Positions 1 through 9,507 of a DNA stretch of 64,000 bases are shown here, in pieces; positions within the stretch are counted from its first letter, which is position 1, and each line of letters starts with the position of its first letter. The DNA is from AP-15 sp963702685 (lineage in GTDB: Bacteria > Pseudomonadota > Alphaproteobacteria > ATCC43930 > CGMCC-115725): positions 1-64,000 of the forward strand of contig CAVPDQ010000008.1 of the NCBI GenBank assembly GCA_963702685.1. Direction: 5' to 3'. The notes beneath the pieces were generated by a model that did no database searches, was not told the DNA's origin, and saw only the letters and a program-made list of their open reading frames with translations. The position numbers and the translations under genes were made by a program.

Positions 1-61
1 GTGCAATGCTTTAGCCTGTCGCCACTCTAGCGGATAAAATCAGACCGTTTCGCGTCGCTGT

Positions 62-1822
62 TCAGGCCAGGGAGGCCGGGTTGCGGACGTAGTCCTTGAT
101 CGCATCGGCCGCCCAACAGGCCAGCATGCCGATCGTCTCGGTGGGGCCGTTCGCGGGGTTTTGCGGGAACGCGCTGCCGCCGACCACGAACAGGTTCGAA
201 ACGTCCCACGACTGCAGGTATTTGTTGACGACGCTGGTCGACGGATCGCTGCCCATCACCGCACCCCCGACATTGTGCGTGCTCTGGTATCCCGTGATAC
301 CGAAATGCGTGCCCTTGTTCGAGCCGCCCAGGCGCGAACCGTTGAGCGCCCGGCCGATCTCGGTGCAGCGCTCGTTCAGGTACCTCATCATACGCAGGTC
401 GTTGTCGTTCCAGTCGAACGTCATGCGTAAGAGCGGCAGGCCGTAAGCGTCTTTGTAGGTCGGATCGAGATCGAGGTAGTTGTGCCGATAGCTGAGGCAC
501 GATGCGTGAATCGTGATCGACATGTTTCGGCGGTAGTATTGGGCGACGGCTTTCTTCCATTCGCCGCCCCAACGCGGCGTGCCGGGCGGCACCCGCTTGC
601 CCTTGATCGGCGTAGCACCGCTCGTCGCGGTGTTCATATACGCGCCCCCGATAAAGCCGAGCGGGCCGCGGTCGATCAGGTCACCGTTGAATTCGTCGAT
701 CGACGTGTTGACCTGGCCGCCGCCGATGAACGGATTGAACTCGCGATCGTCGAAGAACACCTGCACCGAGCCGCCCTGCTGGTAGGAGTAGTTGCGGCCG
801 ACCACCCCTTTGCCGGTGAGCGGATCGTAGGGCGTGCCGATGCCCGACAGCAGCAGCAGCCGCACGTTGCTGAAGCAATAGGCGCCCAGAACCACGATGC
901 CGGCCGGCTGCTCGACCTCGTTGCCGCGCGGGTCGATGTAGGTGACGCCGGTGGCCTTCTTGCCGGTGGAATCCGTGTTGACGCGCAGCACGTTGCACAG
1001 CGGGCGCAACTCGAAGGTCGGCTGCCGGGCGAGCGCGGGCAGCACCGCGCTGAGGGGATTGGCCTTGGCGCCTTGCGCGCAGACATGGCTCGAGCAAAAG
1101 CCGCCGAGCGCGCATTCGAGCATCTGGACGCGGTAGAGGTTGCGGTAGTCCTGGGTCATCGCCGCGGTCGGGCCTTGGAACGGCACGTAGCCCAGCGAGC
1201 TCACCGCGTCGGCGAAGAGCGCGCCCTGATACGTGCGCCTAGTCGGCGGGTTTGGATACTCGCGCGAGCGCGGCCCTTCGTGAGGATTGCCGCCCGCCTG
1301 GATCTCGCCGTCGAGGTTGCCGGCCTTGCCGCCGACGCCGAAGATTTCCTCGAACTGGTCGTAGTAGGGTTCGATCTCGTCCCAGGTGACGCCCCAGTCC
1401 TGCAGATTGCAGTCCTCGGGAATGAACGATGCGCCGTAGCGTTCCTTGATGCGCGAGCGGATTTCGAAATCATGCGGCAAGAAGCGGCGCGCATTGCCGC
1501 CCCAGTGCGCCGCCGTGCCACCGACCATCTCGCCCGGCTTGAACGCGCCCATCTCGCGCATCGGCAGCGCCGTCTGCGCGTTGTTGTTGCGAAATGTAAT
1601 GGTGTCGCGCGCCAGGTTCTGGAAGATGTCGCTGTGGCGATCGAACTTCAGCTCGTCATACACGTTGGGCTTCTGAAAGTCGGTGTCGATATCGAACTCT
1701 TTGCCGCGCTCCAGGCACACGACGCTCAAGCCGGCGCTGGCCAGCTCCATGGACATGATCGAGCCGACCACGCCACTGCCGACGACGACGACATCGACAG
1801 GTTTTAGTTTCGCAGCCGACAT
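62..1822 (-). CDS. GMC-family FAD oxidoreductase, gluconate 2-dehydrogenase-like large subunit
   Basis: A 586-residue flavoprotein. The N-terminus carries the Rossmann dinucleotide motif VVGSGVVGS (about residues 13-21) and an acidic residue in CLERG that would bind the FAD ribose. The C-terminus has the GMC signature with the likely catalytic His in STHNVGG (about residue 516) and an Asn in NPANGPT (about 558). Family members oxidise sugars or alcohols at the membrane or in the periplasm. The open frame runs further upstream, but that part is antiphase to the next gene, and the ATG at 1822 follows the stop of the subunit-3 gene by one base, so the two should be translationally coupled. No Tat signal is seen here. 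A cytochrome c subunit, the usual third partner, would lie beyond the left edge. Substrate is unknown. Confidence 0.9.
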   Translation of the reverse strand: MSAAKLKPVDVVVVGSGVVGSIMSMELASAGLSVVCLERGKEFDIDTDFQKPNVYDELKFDRHSDIFQNLARDTITFRNNNAQTALPMREMGAFKPGEMVGGTAAHWGGNARRFLPHDFEIRSRIKERYGASFIPEDCNLQDWGVTWDEIEPYYDQFEEIFGVGGKAGNLDGEIQAGGNPHEGPRSREYPNPPTRRTYQGALFADAVSSLGYVPFQGPTAAMTQDYRNLYRVQMLECALGGFCSSHVCAQGAKANPLSAVLPALARQPTFELRPLCNVLRVNTDSTGKKATGVTYIDPRGNEVEQPAGIVVLGAYCFSNVRLLLLSGIGTPYDPLTGKGVVGRNYSYQQGGSVQVFFDDREFNPFIGGGQVNTSIDEFNGDLIDRGPLGFIGGAYMNTATSGATPIKGKRVPPGTPRWGGEWKKAVAQYYRRNMSITIHASCLSYRHNYLDLDPTYKDAYGLPLLRMTFDWNDNDLRMMRYLNERCTEIGRALNGSRLGGSNKGTHFGITGYQSTHNVGGAVMGSDPSTSVVNKYLQSWDVSNLFVVGGSAFPQNPANGPTETIGMLACWAADAIKDYVRNPASLA

Positions 1823-1823
1823 C

Positions 1824-2507
1824 TCAGCTTTCCTCGCTGCTGTTGGTGTTGCTGTTGCGCTTGATGATGACGTGCTTCGGAAAGCCTTCGGCATCGACCG
1901 GCACCTTGCCGGTTTGGAGATCGAGCACGCTGACGGGCTCGGCGTGGTACGGCTCGCTGCTGGTGACCAGCTCGCGGTATCGGCCGCTGGGCACTCCGGG
2001 GAAGCCGAGCAGCTTCCACCCCGCTTTGTCGCGGTTGCCGCCGTACAGCGGATCGGCGAAATACCCCTCTTCGGTGTTGCGCCACAGCATGTCGAAGAAA
2101 AACTTCGACGACAGCGACGGCAGCGCGATCTCGTCCTTCTCCAACTGGTCGAGCAGGCGCAATTGCCGCTCGCTCGCCAGCTGCGCGAAAGGCCGGTCGA
2201 GCTCGGCTCGGCAGTGCCGGTTGATCTCGCGAATCGCGATCCGATAGACCTCTTGCGGCGTAAAGCGCGATTGGTAGCCCTGCTGCGGCGTGCCCTCCAG
2301 CCATGGGCCGCCGCGATATTGACGGCCATGGACCCCCCAGGAGCCGGCCAATTGGCGGTCGATATAGACCACCACCCCCGCATCGCGGGCGCCAGGGCCC
2401 AGCTCATCGGTCGGAATCAGATGCTCGACGGCGGCCTCCAGAAAGCAAATCTCGGGCTCCAGCAAATAGAGATACGAAGCCCCGATCGGGTTGTCGCTCA
2501 AGGTCAT
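1824..2507 (-). CDS. Gluconate 2-dehydrogenase subunit 3 family protein
   Basis: A 227-residue protein matching the small subunit that accompanies GMC-type membrane dehydrogenases. Visible family features are the N-terminal FLEAAVEHLIPTDE segment, the GVVVYIDRQL stretch and the FFFDMLWRNTEEGYFADP block with a GWKLLGFPG continuation. The family usually bears a Tat signal that carries the whole complex out of the cell, but none is evident here. The ATG at 2507 is preferred, although GAGGAG abuts it directly; a TTG ten codons upstream is the alternative. It is the first gene of a two-gene operon with the GMC subunit. Confidence 0.85.
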   Translation of the reverse strand: MTLSDNPIGASYLYLLEPEICFLEAAVEHLIPTDELGPGARDAGVVVYIDRQLAGSWGVHGRQYRGGPWLEGTPQQGYQSRFTPQEVYRIAIREINRHCRAELDRPFAQLASERQLRLLDQLEKDEIALPSLSSKFFFDMLWRNTEEGYFADPLYGGNRDKAGWKLLGFPGVPSGRYRELVTSSEPYHAEPVSVLDLQTGKVPVDAEGFPKHVIIKRNSNTNSSEES

Positions 2508-2625
2508 CTCCTCAATTGCCCACTTTGGGGTGCACAATGTGATCGGGCATTGTCAAGCCAGCCGGAAAAATTTCGTGTGCGCCGTCGCCCGCAGCCCGGA
2601 GCTGCTTGTCCGCGGTAATGCGCGC

Positions 2626-3672
2626 TCAGCGGTGGGCGGCAAAGCCGGTGAAGGCGTGCGGGATGCGGTGGAGGTCGGCGACCAGCTCGCGCTGCAAGCC
2701 CGTGGGCGCCGATGCCGGGAAATCGAGCTCGATCGAGTCGGCGAGGCCGCCAAAGCGCGCCGCGACCGCGCCGGCGATTTCGCGATAGGTCGCGCAGACG
2801 GCGAACAGGCGAACGGCATCGTCCGAGACCAGCGAGGGCATTTCGCCCCAGCGCCCCTCGATCGACAAGCGGTGGAGCGCCGCCCCGAGCTCGTCGAGCC
2901 CGTGCAAGGCGAGGATCGGCCGGTAGGTGCGGGTCGAGCCGTAGAACGCCACGCGCCGGCGCACCCGGTCGATCTCCGCGCGGACCGCCGCCTCGTCCGG
3001 GCCGGTCGCGACAAAGCCGCCGCCATGAATGTCGAAATGCCCGCGTGCGACGCCGCCGCGCCGCCTGCCTTCCTCGATCTTCGGCAGGCAAATTTCTGCG
3101 AGATAGCGGCGCGAGCAAAGCGGATGCAGCCGCACCCCGTCACCGACCTCGCCGGCAAGCCGCAGCATCGCCTCACCGACCGCAGCGATGGCAACGCGCG
3201 GCGGCGGCAGCCCGGTCGGCTCCGGCGAGAAGTCGGGGGTCATCAAAGTGAGCCGGTAGTGCGCGCTCTCGAAGCCGAGCGGCTCGCCGGTTTCCCAGCA
3301 GCGCCAAACCGCGCACAACGCCCCGACATAGTCGCGCAGCCGCGGCGCCGGCGGGCTCCACGCGATGCCGAACCGGCGCTCGTTATGGCCTTTGACCTGG
3401 CTGCCGAGACCGAGAACAAACCGGCCGTGCGAATTGGCGTGCAGGTCCCAGGCTTGGCTCGCCATGACCGTCGGACTGCGCGGAAAGGCGACCGCGACCG
3501 ATGTCGTCAGCTCGACCCGCTCGGTCGCGAGCGCGGCCAAAGCGAGCGGCGTGAACGGATCGTGGCCGAGCTCGGCTGTCGTCAGGCCGTCGAACCCGGC
3601 GGCTTCGGCCGTTGCCGCAAATGATGCCGCCTCGCGCCAATCTTTGGTCGGGAGAGAGGTGAAGACGCGCAT
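2626..3672 (-). CDS. LLM-class flavin/F420-type oxidoreductase
   Basis: A 348-residue TIM-barrel protein of the bacterial luciferase-like family, close to the group annotated as TIGR03617 'F420-dependent'. Supporting features are the N-terminal AEAAGFDGLTTAELGHDPF segment, the LTTSVAVAFPRSP strand and the RFVLGLGSQV motif typical of the family. Members use reduced FMN or F420 with small organic substrates. An alphaproteobacterium is more likely to use FMN, but the sequence does not settle this. It is read divergently from the glycosyltransferase at 3786, with about 110 bp between them for both promoters. Confidence 0.85.
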   Translation of the reverse strand: MRVFTSLPTKDWREAASFAATAEAAGFDGLTTAELGHDPFTPLALAALATERVELTTSVAVAFPRSPTVMASQAWDLHANSHGRFVLGLGSQVKGHNERRFGIAWSPPAPRLRDYVGALCAVWRCWETGEPLGFESAHYRLTLMTPDFSPEPTGLPPPRVAIAAVGEAMLRLAGEVGDGVRLHPLCSRRYLAEICLPKIEEGRRRGGVARGHFDIHGGGFVATGPDEAAVRAEIDRVRRRVAFYGSTRTYRPILALHGLDELGAALHRLSIEGRWGEMPSLVSDDAVRLFAVCATYREIAGAVAARFGGLADSIELDFPASAPTGLQRELVADLHRIPHAFTGFAAHR

Positions 3673-3785
3673 CAGGTTTTGCCCGGTCGCTTGCCGGGGT
3701 GTGGGCCGAGCCCGTCGCCCGCTCTCGCCATAACCGCCACGCTACCATAAATTCCGGGCTTGCCCTGCTGGCAACCGAGCCTGCG

Positions 3786-5259
3786 ATGCCACCTGGCCTG
3801 AGCGCGGCCGCCTTTCCTGCCGACACGCCGCTCCACGCCTTTTTCGCCTGGAACGAGGCGCGGCGCGGTGGGCGCGACCGCCGCTACATCATCGCCCGCG
3901 ATATCTACCATCTGCTGGGGCAGTCCGGCGGCGACATCGAGGTGCCGGCCGCCCATCTCTCCGGCCAGCCCGTCATCTTGTGGCGCCGCGGCAACCGGAT
4001 GGTCTTGTCCGCCACACGGCGCCGTACCGCGCGCGGAATGCTCGAAACCGCTTCCGGTGCTGCGCGCGCCCTGATCGATGCGCTCCTGGCATCTGTCGGC
4101 AATCGCGACCCGGCGGCGCATGCAGCGTTTTTTCGGGCTTGCGAGGAATTGGCGAGCAACGTCGATCTCGCTGCCTTGGCCAGCCGCCATCCGCGCCGCA
4201 AAGCGGTGCCGGCACGATCTTTGCCGCGCGAGATTTTGGTCATCAAGCTCGGCGCGCTCGGCGATTTTATCCAGGCGCTGGGGCCGGTGCCCGACATTCG
4301 GCGGCATCATCGGGGCGCCCGGATCAGCCTGCTGACGACCGCGCCCTATGCCGATTTCGCGGCGCAGACGGGGCTGTTCGACGACGTCCTGGTCGATCCG
4401 CGGCCGCGCGGCTTCGATTTCCGCGGCTTGCTCGCGCTGCGCCGGCTGTTGCGGCAGCGCCGTTTCGATCGGGTCTATGATTTCCAGACCTCCGACCGCA
4501 CCGCGCTCTATGCCCGGCTGTTTCGGCCGGGGCCGATGCCGGAATGGTCGGGGATCGTTGCCGGCTGCTCCCATCCCCACGCCAACCTCGAGCGCAACCG
4601 GCAGCACACGATGGACCGGCAGGCCGAGCAATTGCTGATGGCCGGCATCTATCCGTCGGCGACAGCGCCGCGCCTGCCCGCGATCGGGACATTGCCGGAA
4701 GTCGTTGCCGGGAGGCGGTTCGCGATACTGATCCCAGGATCGGCGCCGCATCGGCCGGAAAAGCGTTGGCCCGCGGCCTATTACGGCGAGCTGGCGGGGC
4801 GGTTGCATCGGGCTGGGCTGTTGACCGTCGTGGCTGGGGTTGCCGGCGAAGAGACGATCGCCCGCGCGATCCGCGGCGTCTGCCCCGATTGCCTCGACCT
4901 CGTCGGCCGCACCGATCTTGCGGCACTCGCCGCATTGGCGCGGATGGCCGCGCTCACGATCGGCAACGATACCGGCGCCACCCATGTCGCTGCCGCCGGC
5001 GGCCGGCCGGTCGTGGTGCTGTTCTCACGCGCCTCCGAGCCCGGCCTGTGCGCCCCGCGCGGCGCCGCGGTCACGGTGCTGGTCGAGCGCGGCTCTCGCC
5101 GATCTTTCGGTCGAGAAGGTTTATGCCGCTTGCCGCCCCGCCATCGCCGCTGCGCAAGCCGCCGCGCGCGTAATGCTTGCTCAGAAGCGCTCGACCCAGG
5201 GCCGCAATTCCACCTCCCAGGCCCAGGCCGAGCGCGGCTGGTGCAGCACACTCAGATAG
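3786..5259 (+). CDS. Glycosyltransferase family 9 (ADP-heptose:LPS heptosyltransferase-like) with N-terminal extension and apparent frameshift
   Basis: The GT9 fold begins near residue 147 with EILVIKLGALGDFIQALG and continues through the heptosyltransferase landmarks DRVYDFQTSDRT, ILIPGSAPHRPEKRWP and the donor-binding GNDTGATHVAAAGGRPVV. Such enzymes add heptose or a related sugar to the lipopolysaccharide core at the inner membrane. About 145 residues precede the GT9 part and match nothing I recognise. At about 5091 the frame changes: one reading continues as a basic, arginine-rich run, whereas removing one G in GCGCGG gives ALADLSVEKVYAACRPAIAA, the expected C-terminal helix, ending at 5259. 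The 3' end overlaps the convergent SDR gene by 79 bp. Start ATG 3786 is preferred over a GTG at 3699. Confidence 0.8.
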
Positions 5260-5882
5260 CTCGCGGCGATCGCGTCGGGGTCGAGCATGCTGTCGGGCTT
5301 GTCCGCCGGCTCGACCCGGCCCGGATTGCGGATCGCGCCGTCGATAACGAAATGGGCGACGTGAATGCCCTGCGGGGCGAGCTCGCGCGCCATGCTCTGC
5401 GCCAGCCCGCGCAAGGCGAACTTGCCCATCGCGAACGGGGCCGAGAGCGGGTAGCCCTTGACGCTCGCCGAAGCGCCGGTGAACAAGACCGCACCGTGCT
5501 TTTGCGGCAGCATCCGTTTGACCGCCTCGCGCGCGACCAGAAACCCGCCATAGGCGCTGACCATGATCGCCCGCTCGACCTCGGCCGGGTCGAGCTCGGC
5601 GACCGGCCCGCGGGCACGCGCGCTGGCATTGTAGACGACGACATCGGGGGCACCCGACGCCGCTTCGACCGCGTCGAACAGCTTTGCCACCTGCGCCGGA
5701 TCGACCGCATCGCAGGCATAAGCCTTGGCGCCGGTCTCGGCGCAAAGGGGGCCGAGCTTTTCGGTGTCGCGCGCGGCCAGCGCCACCTGCATCCCCTCTC
5801 CGGCGAAGAGGCGTGCCAGCGAGGCGCTGAGCCCGCGCCCGGCGCCGACGATCAGCGCGCGTTCGTAATTCGGTTTTGGCAT
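5181..5882 (-). CDS. Atypical short-chain dehydrogenase/reductase (SDR_c10-like), catalytic Tyr replaced by Phe
   Basis: A 233-residue classical-length SDR. The nucleotide-binding motif is GAGRGLSASLA (residues 13-23), NAS at about 85-87 stands for the usual NAG, and a Ser is present in FTGASAS. The catalytic YxxxK motif reads FAMGK, with Phe150 and Lys154. The CDD subgroup SDR_c10 is described as having exactly this Tyr-to-Phe change with the Lys kept, so this is a known family state and not a new mutation. The reaction is unknown and may not follow the normal Tyr-dependent proton relay. Confidence 0.85.
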   Translation of the reverse strand: MPKPNYERALIVGAGRGLSASLARLFAGEGMQVALAARDTEKLGPLCAETGAKAYACDAVDPAQVAKLFDAVEAASGAPDVVVYNASARARGPVAELDPAEVERAIMVSAYGGFLVAREAVKRMLPQKHGAVLFTGASASVKGYPLSAPFAMGKFALRGLAQSMARELAPQGIHVAHFVIDGAIRNPGRVEPADKPDSMLDPDAIAASYLSVLHQPRSAWAWEVELRPWVERF

Positions 5883-5999
5883 GGTCGGTGTCCTCGCATG
5901 ACGGTGCTTCTATGATCGCCGGCACCATAGCACCTGCCGGGAAAAGTCATGACCTCGCCGCACCGCAGCGCGGTGCGCGCACCGGCGAAGCGCGTCTCG

Positions 6000-7355
6000 C
6001 TATGATTGCCCGCTGCGGCGCAGCAACGCGGTCAGCTCGCCGACATTGCGCCAGTCCTGGCAGCGATCGATCGCCTGCTCGACATCACGCGCTCCCTCGG
6101 ATGTCAGGACGGTGCCCGCGAGCTGACGGAATTTCCCGCGCAGCTCGGCCGGTGCAAAGGGCCGCTCGAAATCGCCGCGATGGCTGTCGCAAGCATGCGT
6201 GCTGCGCCGGCCGTCGGCGAGGGTCACGGTTGCCCGCGCCGGCCGCAGCCGCGGGGCGAGCGCCGACATCGCCGGGTCTTCGCTGATCTCCACACGCCGG
6301 CGCAAGGCTGCGACTGCCGGGTCGGCCAGGGCGGTGTCGTCGATTTCGGCAAAGCCCGCCCCGCCGCGCACCGCCATGACCGCGGCGGCATGCGGCAGCG
6401 AATATTTCGAAGCGAAATAGTTGGGCGGGTCCGGGTTGCGCATGACCGAGGCGAAACGATAGGTGGCAAACTCGATGCGCGCGATCTCTTCGGGGCGCGG
6501 CCGCAGCTCGGCGAGTGCTGCCGCGAGGCAGTCGAGCGCCGGATGGATTGGGTTGCAGCAGGCATAGAGCCGGAAATAGTTGCGCGTGATCTCCCAGCGC
6601 GTGCCGAGCGCGTCGGTGAGATGGTCGGGCGTAAAGCCGTCGCCGACAAGCTGGCCCAGCAACTCTTCGATCGCATCGTCGCGCGCCTCGAACCCGGCCT
6701 GCGCCAGCTCGGGCGCCAATCCCGCGGCAAAGCCGCTCATGCCGCCGGCGACGTTGAGCGCCGTGGCGCCGGCGACGGCGTTGGTATAGCTCGGCGTCAG
6801 CATCAGGATCGCGGCGATGCGCATCGCCCGGCTCACCCCGGCGGCGTCGAGACCTCTGAGGCGCGCCCCCGCGGCCGCCGCCGCCAACAGCAGAGCCTGG
6901 CCGTTCTGGTGCGCCAGCGGGCGCGGTGTGAACCCCAGCGCGAGGCGCGCCGCCGTCTCGTAGCCGAGGATGAACGCCGCCAGCATCTCGCGCCCGGTGC
7001 TGCCGCTGTGCTCGCCGACCGCCAGCACGCCGGGCAGCACCTGCATCGCGACCTGGCCCGAGGCGAGGCGGAGCCCCTCGCACAATTCGATCGCCCGGCC
7101 GGCGATGCCGTTCAAGAGCGCCGCGGTGCGGGGATCATGCGCCGGCCAGCCGCGCGCATAGACCGTGGCCCCGTTGCCGGCGGTCGGCGCGAGCCGCTGG
7201 CGCAGCCCGCGCACCTCGGGACGGTCCGATCCCGCCAGGATCACACCGAGCGTATCCAGCAGCACCAGCTTTGCATGGTCCTGGACCGGTTCGGGGATTT
7301 CCTCCAATTGCGTCTCGGCGACAAACCGAGCCAGCTCATCGATTCGACTGCCCAT
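6000..7355 (-). CDS. MmgE/PrpD family protein
   Basis: A 451-residue protein with the MmgE/PrpD layout: an all-helical N-terminal half (LARFVAETQLEEIPEPV, then LLDTLGVILAG) and a C-terminal lid domain containing YACCNPIHPALD and NYFASKYSLPHAAAVM. The family includes 2-methylcitrate dehydratase and cis-aconitate decarboxylase, but most members have no assigned substrate. No methylcitrate-cycle genes (prpB, prpC) lie nearby, so a propionate role is not supported by context. The start ATG at 7355 is the first in frame. Confidence 0.88.
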   Translation of the reverse strand: MGSRIDELARFVAETQLEEIPEPVQDHAKLVLLDTLGVILAGSDRPEVRGLRQRLAPTAGNGATVYARGWPAHDPRTAALLNGIAGRAIELCEGLRLASGQVAMQVLPGVLAVGEHSGSTGREMLAAFILGYETAARLALGFTPRPLAHQNGQALLLAAAAAGARLRGLDAAGVSRAMRIAAILMLTPSYTNAVAGATALNVAGGMSGFAAGLAPELAQAGFEARDDAIEELLGQLVGDGFTPDHLTDALGTRWEITRNYFRLYACCNPIHPALDCLAAALAELRPRPEEIARIEFATYRFASVMRNPDPPNYFASKYSLPHAAAVMAVRGGAGFAEIDDTALADPAVAALRRRVEISEDPAMSALAPRLRPARATVTLADGRRSTHACDSHRGDFERPFAPAELRGKFRQLAGTVLTSEGARDVEQAIDRCQDWRNVGELTALLRRSGQS

Positions 7356-7416
7356 TCGCGTTATCCTTCTGAGCCACCCTCTTCATCGCATGCCGTCATG
7401 CGGAGGGCTATCGTCA

Positions 7417-7517
7417 GTCGTGGATGGCCGGCACAAGGCCGGCCACGAACGAGAAAATTGGCCCGAATCCAAGCCGTCCCCTCGTTCGTGGCCGGCTTCG
7501 TGCCGGCCATCCACGAC
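7417..7517. repeat. Inverted repeat, 37-bp arms
   Basis: Arms at 7417-7453 and 7481-7517 pair with only two mismatches around a 27-base loop. The arm core reads TGGCCGGC...GCCGGCCA. It lies between two divergently oriented genes and resembles the dispersed palindromic units common in intergenic DNA of alphaproteobacteria. Related but different palindromes occur at 11415-11481, 27284-27413 and 49361-49461. Confidence 0.85.
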
Positions 7518-7549
7518 TTTGGCCGCCAGCGATGCATTTGAGAGGATCA

Positions 7550-8566
7550 ATGACTCTTCCCCCGTCGAGCCGACTTCCGTTTGCCGGCGATCTCGAAATT
7601 TGCCGGGTGCTGAACGGGATGTGGCAGGTCTCGGGCGCGCATGGCGCCATCGACCCCGAGCGCGCGATCGAGGCGATGCTCGCCTATCACGACGCCGGGT
7701 TCACCACCTGGGACCTGGCCGACCATTATGGCCCCGCCGAGGATTTCATCGGCGAATTTCGGCGCCGCTTTGCCGCCCGTCGCGGCAGCGAGCGGCTTGG
7801 CGAGATCCAGGCCTTTACCAAATGGGTGCCGCATCCCGGACGGATGACCCGGCCGGTCGTCGAGGGGGCGATCGCGGTGTCGTTGTCGCGGATGGGTGTG
7901 GACCGCCTCGACCTGCTGCAATTCCACTGGTGGGATTACGCTGATCCCGGCTATCTCGACGCGATCGAGCTTCTCGCCGATCTGCAACGCGAGGGCAAGA
8001 TCCGGCATCTGGCATTGACCAATTTCGATACCGAGCGCCTGCGGACCATCGCCGGCCGCGGCATCCAGATCGTCTCGAACCAGGTGCAGTATTCGCTGAT
8101 CGATCGCCGGCCCGAGGCGCGGATGGCGGGGTTTTGCGCCGAGCACGGCATCGTGCTGCTGGCCTACGGCACGGTGCTCGGCGGCCTCTTGTCCGAGAAA
8201 TTCCTGGGGCGGCCCGAGCCGTCGCGGACCCAGCTCGGTACCGCTTCGTTGCAGAAATACAAGCGCATGATCGACGCCTGGGGCGGCTGGAGGCTGTTCC
8301 AGGAATTGCTCGCGGTCTTGCAGGATATTGCCGACAAGCACGGGGTCGGCATCGCCAATGTCGGCACCCGCTATGTGCTCGACCGGCCGGTGGTTGCCGG
8401 CGTCATTGTCGGCGCGCGGCTCGGGGTCGCCGAGCACCTCGCCGACAACGCTCGTGTCTTTGGCTTTGCGCTCGACGATCCCGACCTTGCGGCGATCGAG
8501 GCGGTGCTCGCCAAATCGCGCGACCTGCTGCGGCTGATCGGCGATTGCGGCGACGAATACCGCTGA
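7550..8566 (+). CDS. Aldo/keto reductase
   Basis: A 338-residue AKR with a complete catalytic tetrad: Asp55 and Tyr60 in DLADHYG, Lys91 in FTKW and His126 in LQFHWWD. The NADPH-binding C-terminal half includes GVIVGARLGVAEHL. Family members reduce aldehydes and ketones in the cytoplasm; the natural substrate is unknown. The ATG at 7550 is chosen because AGAGGA lies a few bases upstream. The longer reading runs back through the inverted repeat and is not credible. An in-frame ATG at 7532 is the only reasonable alternative. Confidence 0.9.
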   Translation: MTLPPSSRLPFAGDLEICRVLNGMWQVSGAHGAIDPERAIEAMLAYHDAGFTTWDLADHYGPAEDFIGEFRRRFAARRGSERLGEIQAFTKWVPHPGRMTRPVVEGAIAVSLSRMGVDRLDLLQFHWWDYADPGYLDAIELLADLQREGKIRHLALTNFDTERLRTIAGRGIQIVSNQVQYSLIDRRPEARMAGFCAEHGIVLLAYGTVLGGLLSEKFLGRPEPSRTQLGTASLQKYKRMIDAWGGWRLFQELLAVLQDIADKHGVGIANVGTRYVLDRPVVAGVIVGARLGVAEHLADNARVFGFALDDPDLAAIEAVLAKSRDLLRLIGDCGDEYR

Positions 8567-8754
8567 AATCGGTGCGCGCGGCGTTATGGCGCCACCGGCT
8601 GGTCGGCGGCCATCGGAGCGGCCATCGGGGTAGGTGCCAGTCGCCGATAGGTTCGCCGTCCCGAAGGGCCAAACATTTTTGACCGCTTGCCGGGGGGCAC
8701 ACAGTTTTGCCACAAGCCCGCGATAGGTTCCGTGCCGACAGGAAGGAGGAGCGG

Positions 8755-9333
8755 GTGATCGATACGGGGCCGCCGCCGTTGCGGATCACGATTTGCGGGC
8801 TCGATGAGCTCGCCGGTTGCGTGGGCGACGTAACTCATGTGCTTTCGATCCTCGATCCCGGCTGGCCCGAGCCCGAGGCGCTGCGCCGCTTCGACCTCCA
8901 CCGGCGGCTGAAGCTGCATTTTCACGACGTGATCGAGCCGGGTGCCGGTCGGCAGGCGCCGCAATCCTGGGATGTCGGAGTATTGCTCGCCTTCGGCCGC
9001 GGCCTGGTCCCCGCTGGCGACGACGCCGGTGCTCATCTCCTCATCCACTGCCATGCCGGCATCTCGCGCTCGACCGCCGCCGCGATCTTGATCCTGGCCC
9101 AGCACGATCCGAGCCGGGGTGCCGCTTGGGTTGTCCGCGAGGTGGTGCGGCTACGGCCGCGCGCTTGGCCCAATTTTCGCCTGATCGAGCTCGGCGACGC
9201 GTTGCTCGGCCGCCATGGCGAGCTGGTTGCCGCGGTCCGGGCGCATTACCGCGCAGCGCTCTACCGCCAGCCGTGGCTCGCCGAGGCGATGATCGATAGC
9301 GGCCGCGGCCGCGAGGTGATGGCGGCCGAGTGA
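8755..9333 (+). CDS. Predicted protein tyrosine phosphatase (CX5R type)
   Basis: A 192-residue protein with the P-loop HCHAGISRS, giving nucleophile Cys99 and phosphate-binding Arg105, in a dual-specificity-phosphatase-like fold (COG5350-like). An Asp in the upstream loop (HFHDVIEPG, about residue 58) is a candidate general acid. The GTG start at 8755 is chosen because AAGGAGG sits five bases upstream; a TTG at 8707 has no such site. Substrates in bacteria are generally unknown. No kinase or exopolysaccharide tyrosine-kinase partner is adjacent. Confidence 0.85.
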   Translation: MIDTGPPPLRITICGLDELAGCVGDVTHVLSILDPGWPEPEALRRFDLHRRLKLHFHDVIEPGAGRQAPQSWDVGVLLAFGRGLVPAGDDAGAHLLIHCHAGISRSTAAAILILAQHDPSRGAAWVVREVVRLRPRAWPNFRLIELGDALLGRHGELVAAVRAHYRAALYRQPWLAEAMIDSGRGREVMAAE

Positions 9334-9507
9334 CTTCAGAAGGTAGTCCCGGATTTCTGATACGACGTCCAGACGAGCCCGGTTTGCGGCCCGGCGCTGC
9401 GCTGCTGTCGTCTCTGGAGCGGACTGCCACAGGCGGTGCAGATCGGTGAGCCTCGTCTCCACGCAGACTTCACCCGGCTTTGTTGTCGCCCCGTCTGTCT
9501 GACACGA

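Noticed and set aside
482..1807. Long open frame on the plus strand opposite the GMC gene
   Set aside because: It lies fully antisense to a clear oxidoreductase, its product is Arg/Ala-rich with no motif, and such antisense frames are common in GC-rich DNA.
3672..4985. Long minus-strand frame opposite the glycosyltransferase
   Set aside because: Its protein has no recognisable character, while the plus strand gives clear GT9 motifs.
5092..5915. Continuation of the glycosyltransferase frame past 5091 to a stop at 5915
   Set aside because: It becomes Arg-rich and runs antisense through the SDR gene; the shifted frame gives the expected GT9 C-terminus.
9151..9462. Minus-strand reading starting METRLTDLHRLWQSAPE
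   Set aside because: The first 45 residues look protein-like, but most of the rest is antisense to the phosphatase gene and no homologue is recognised, so it was not listed.
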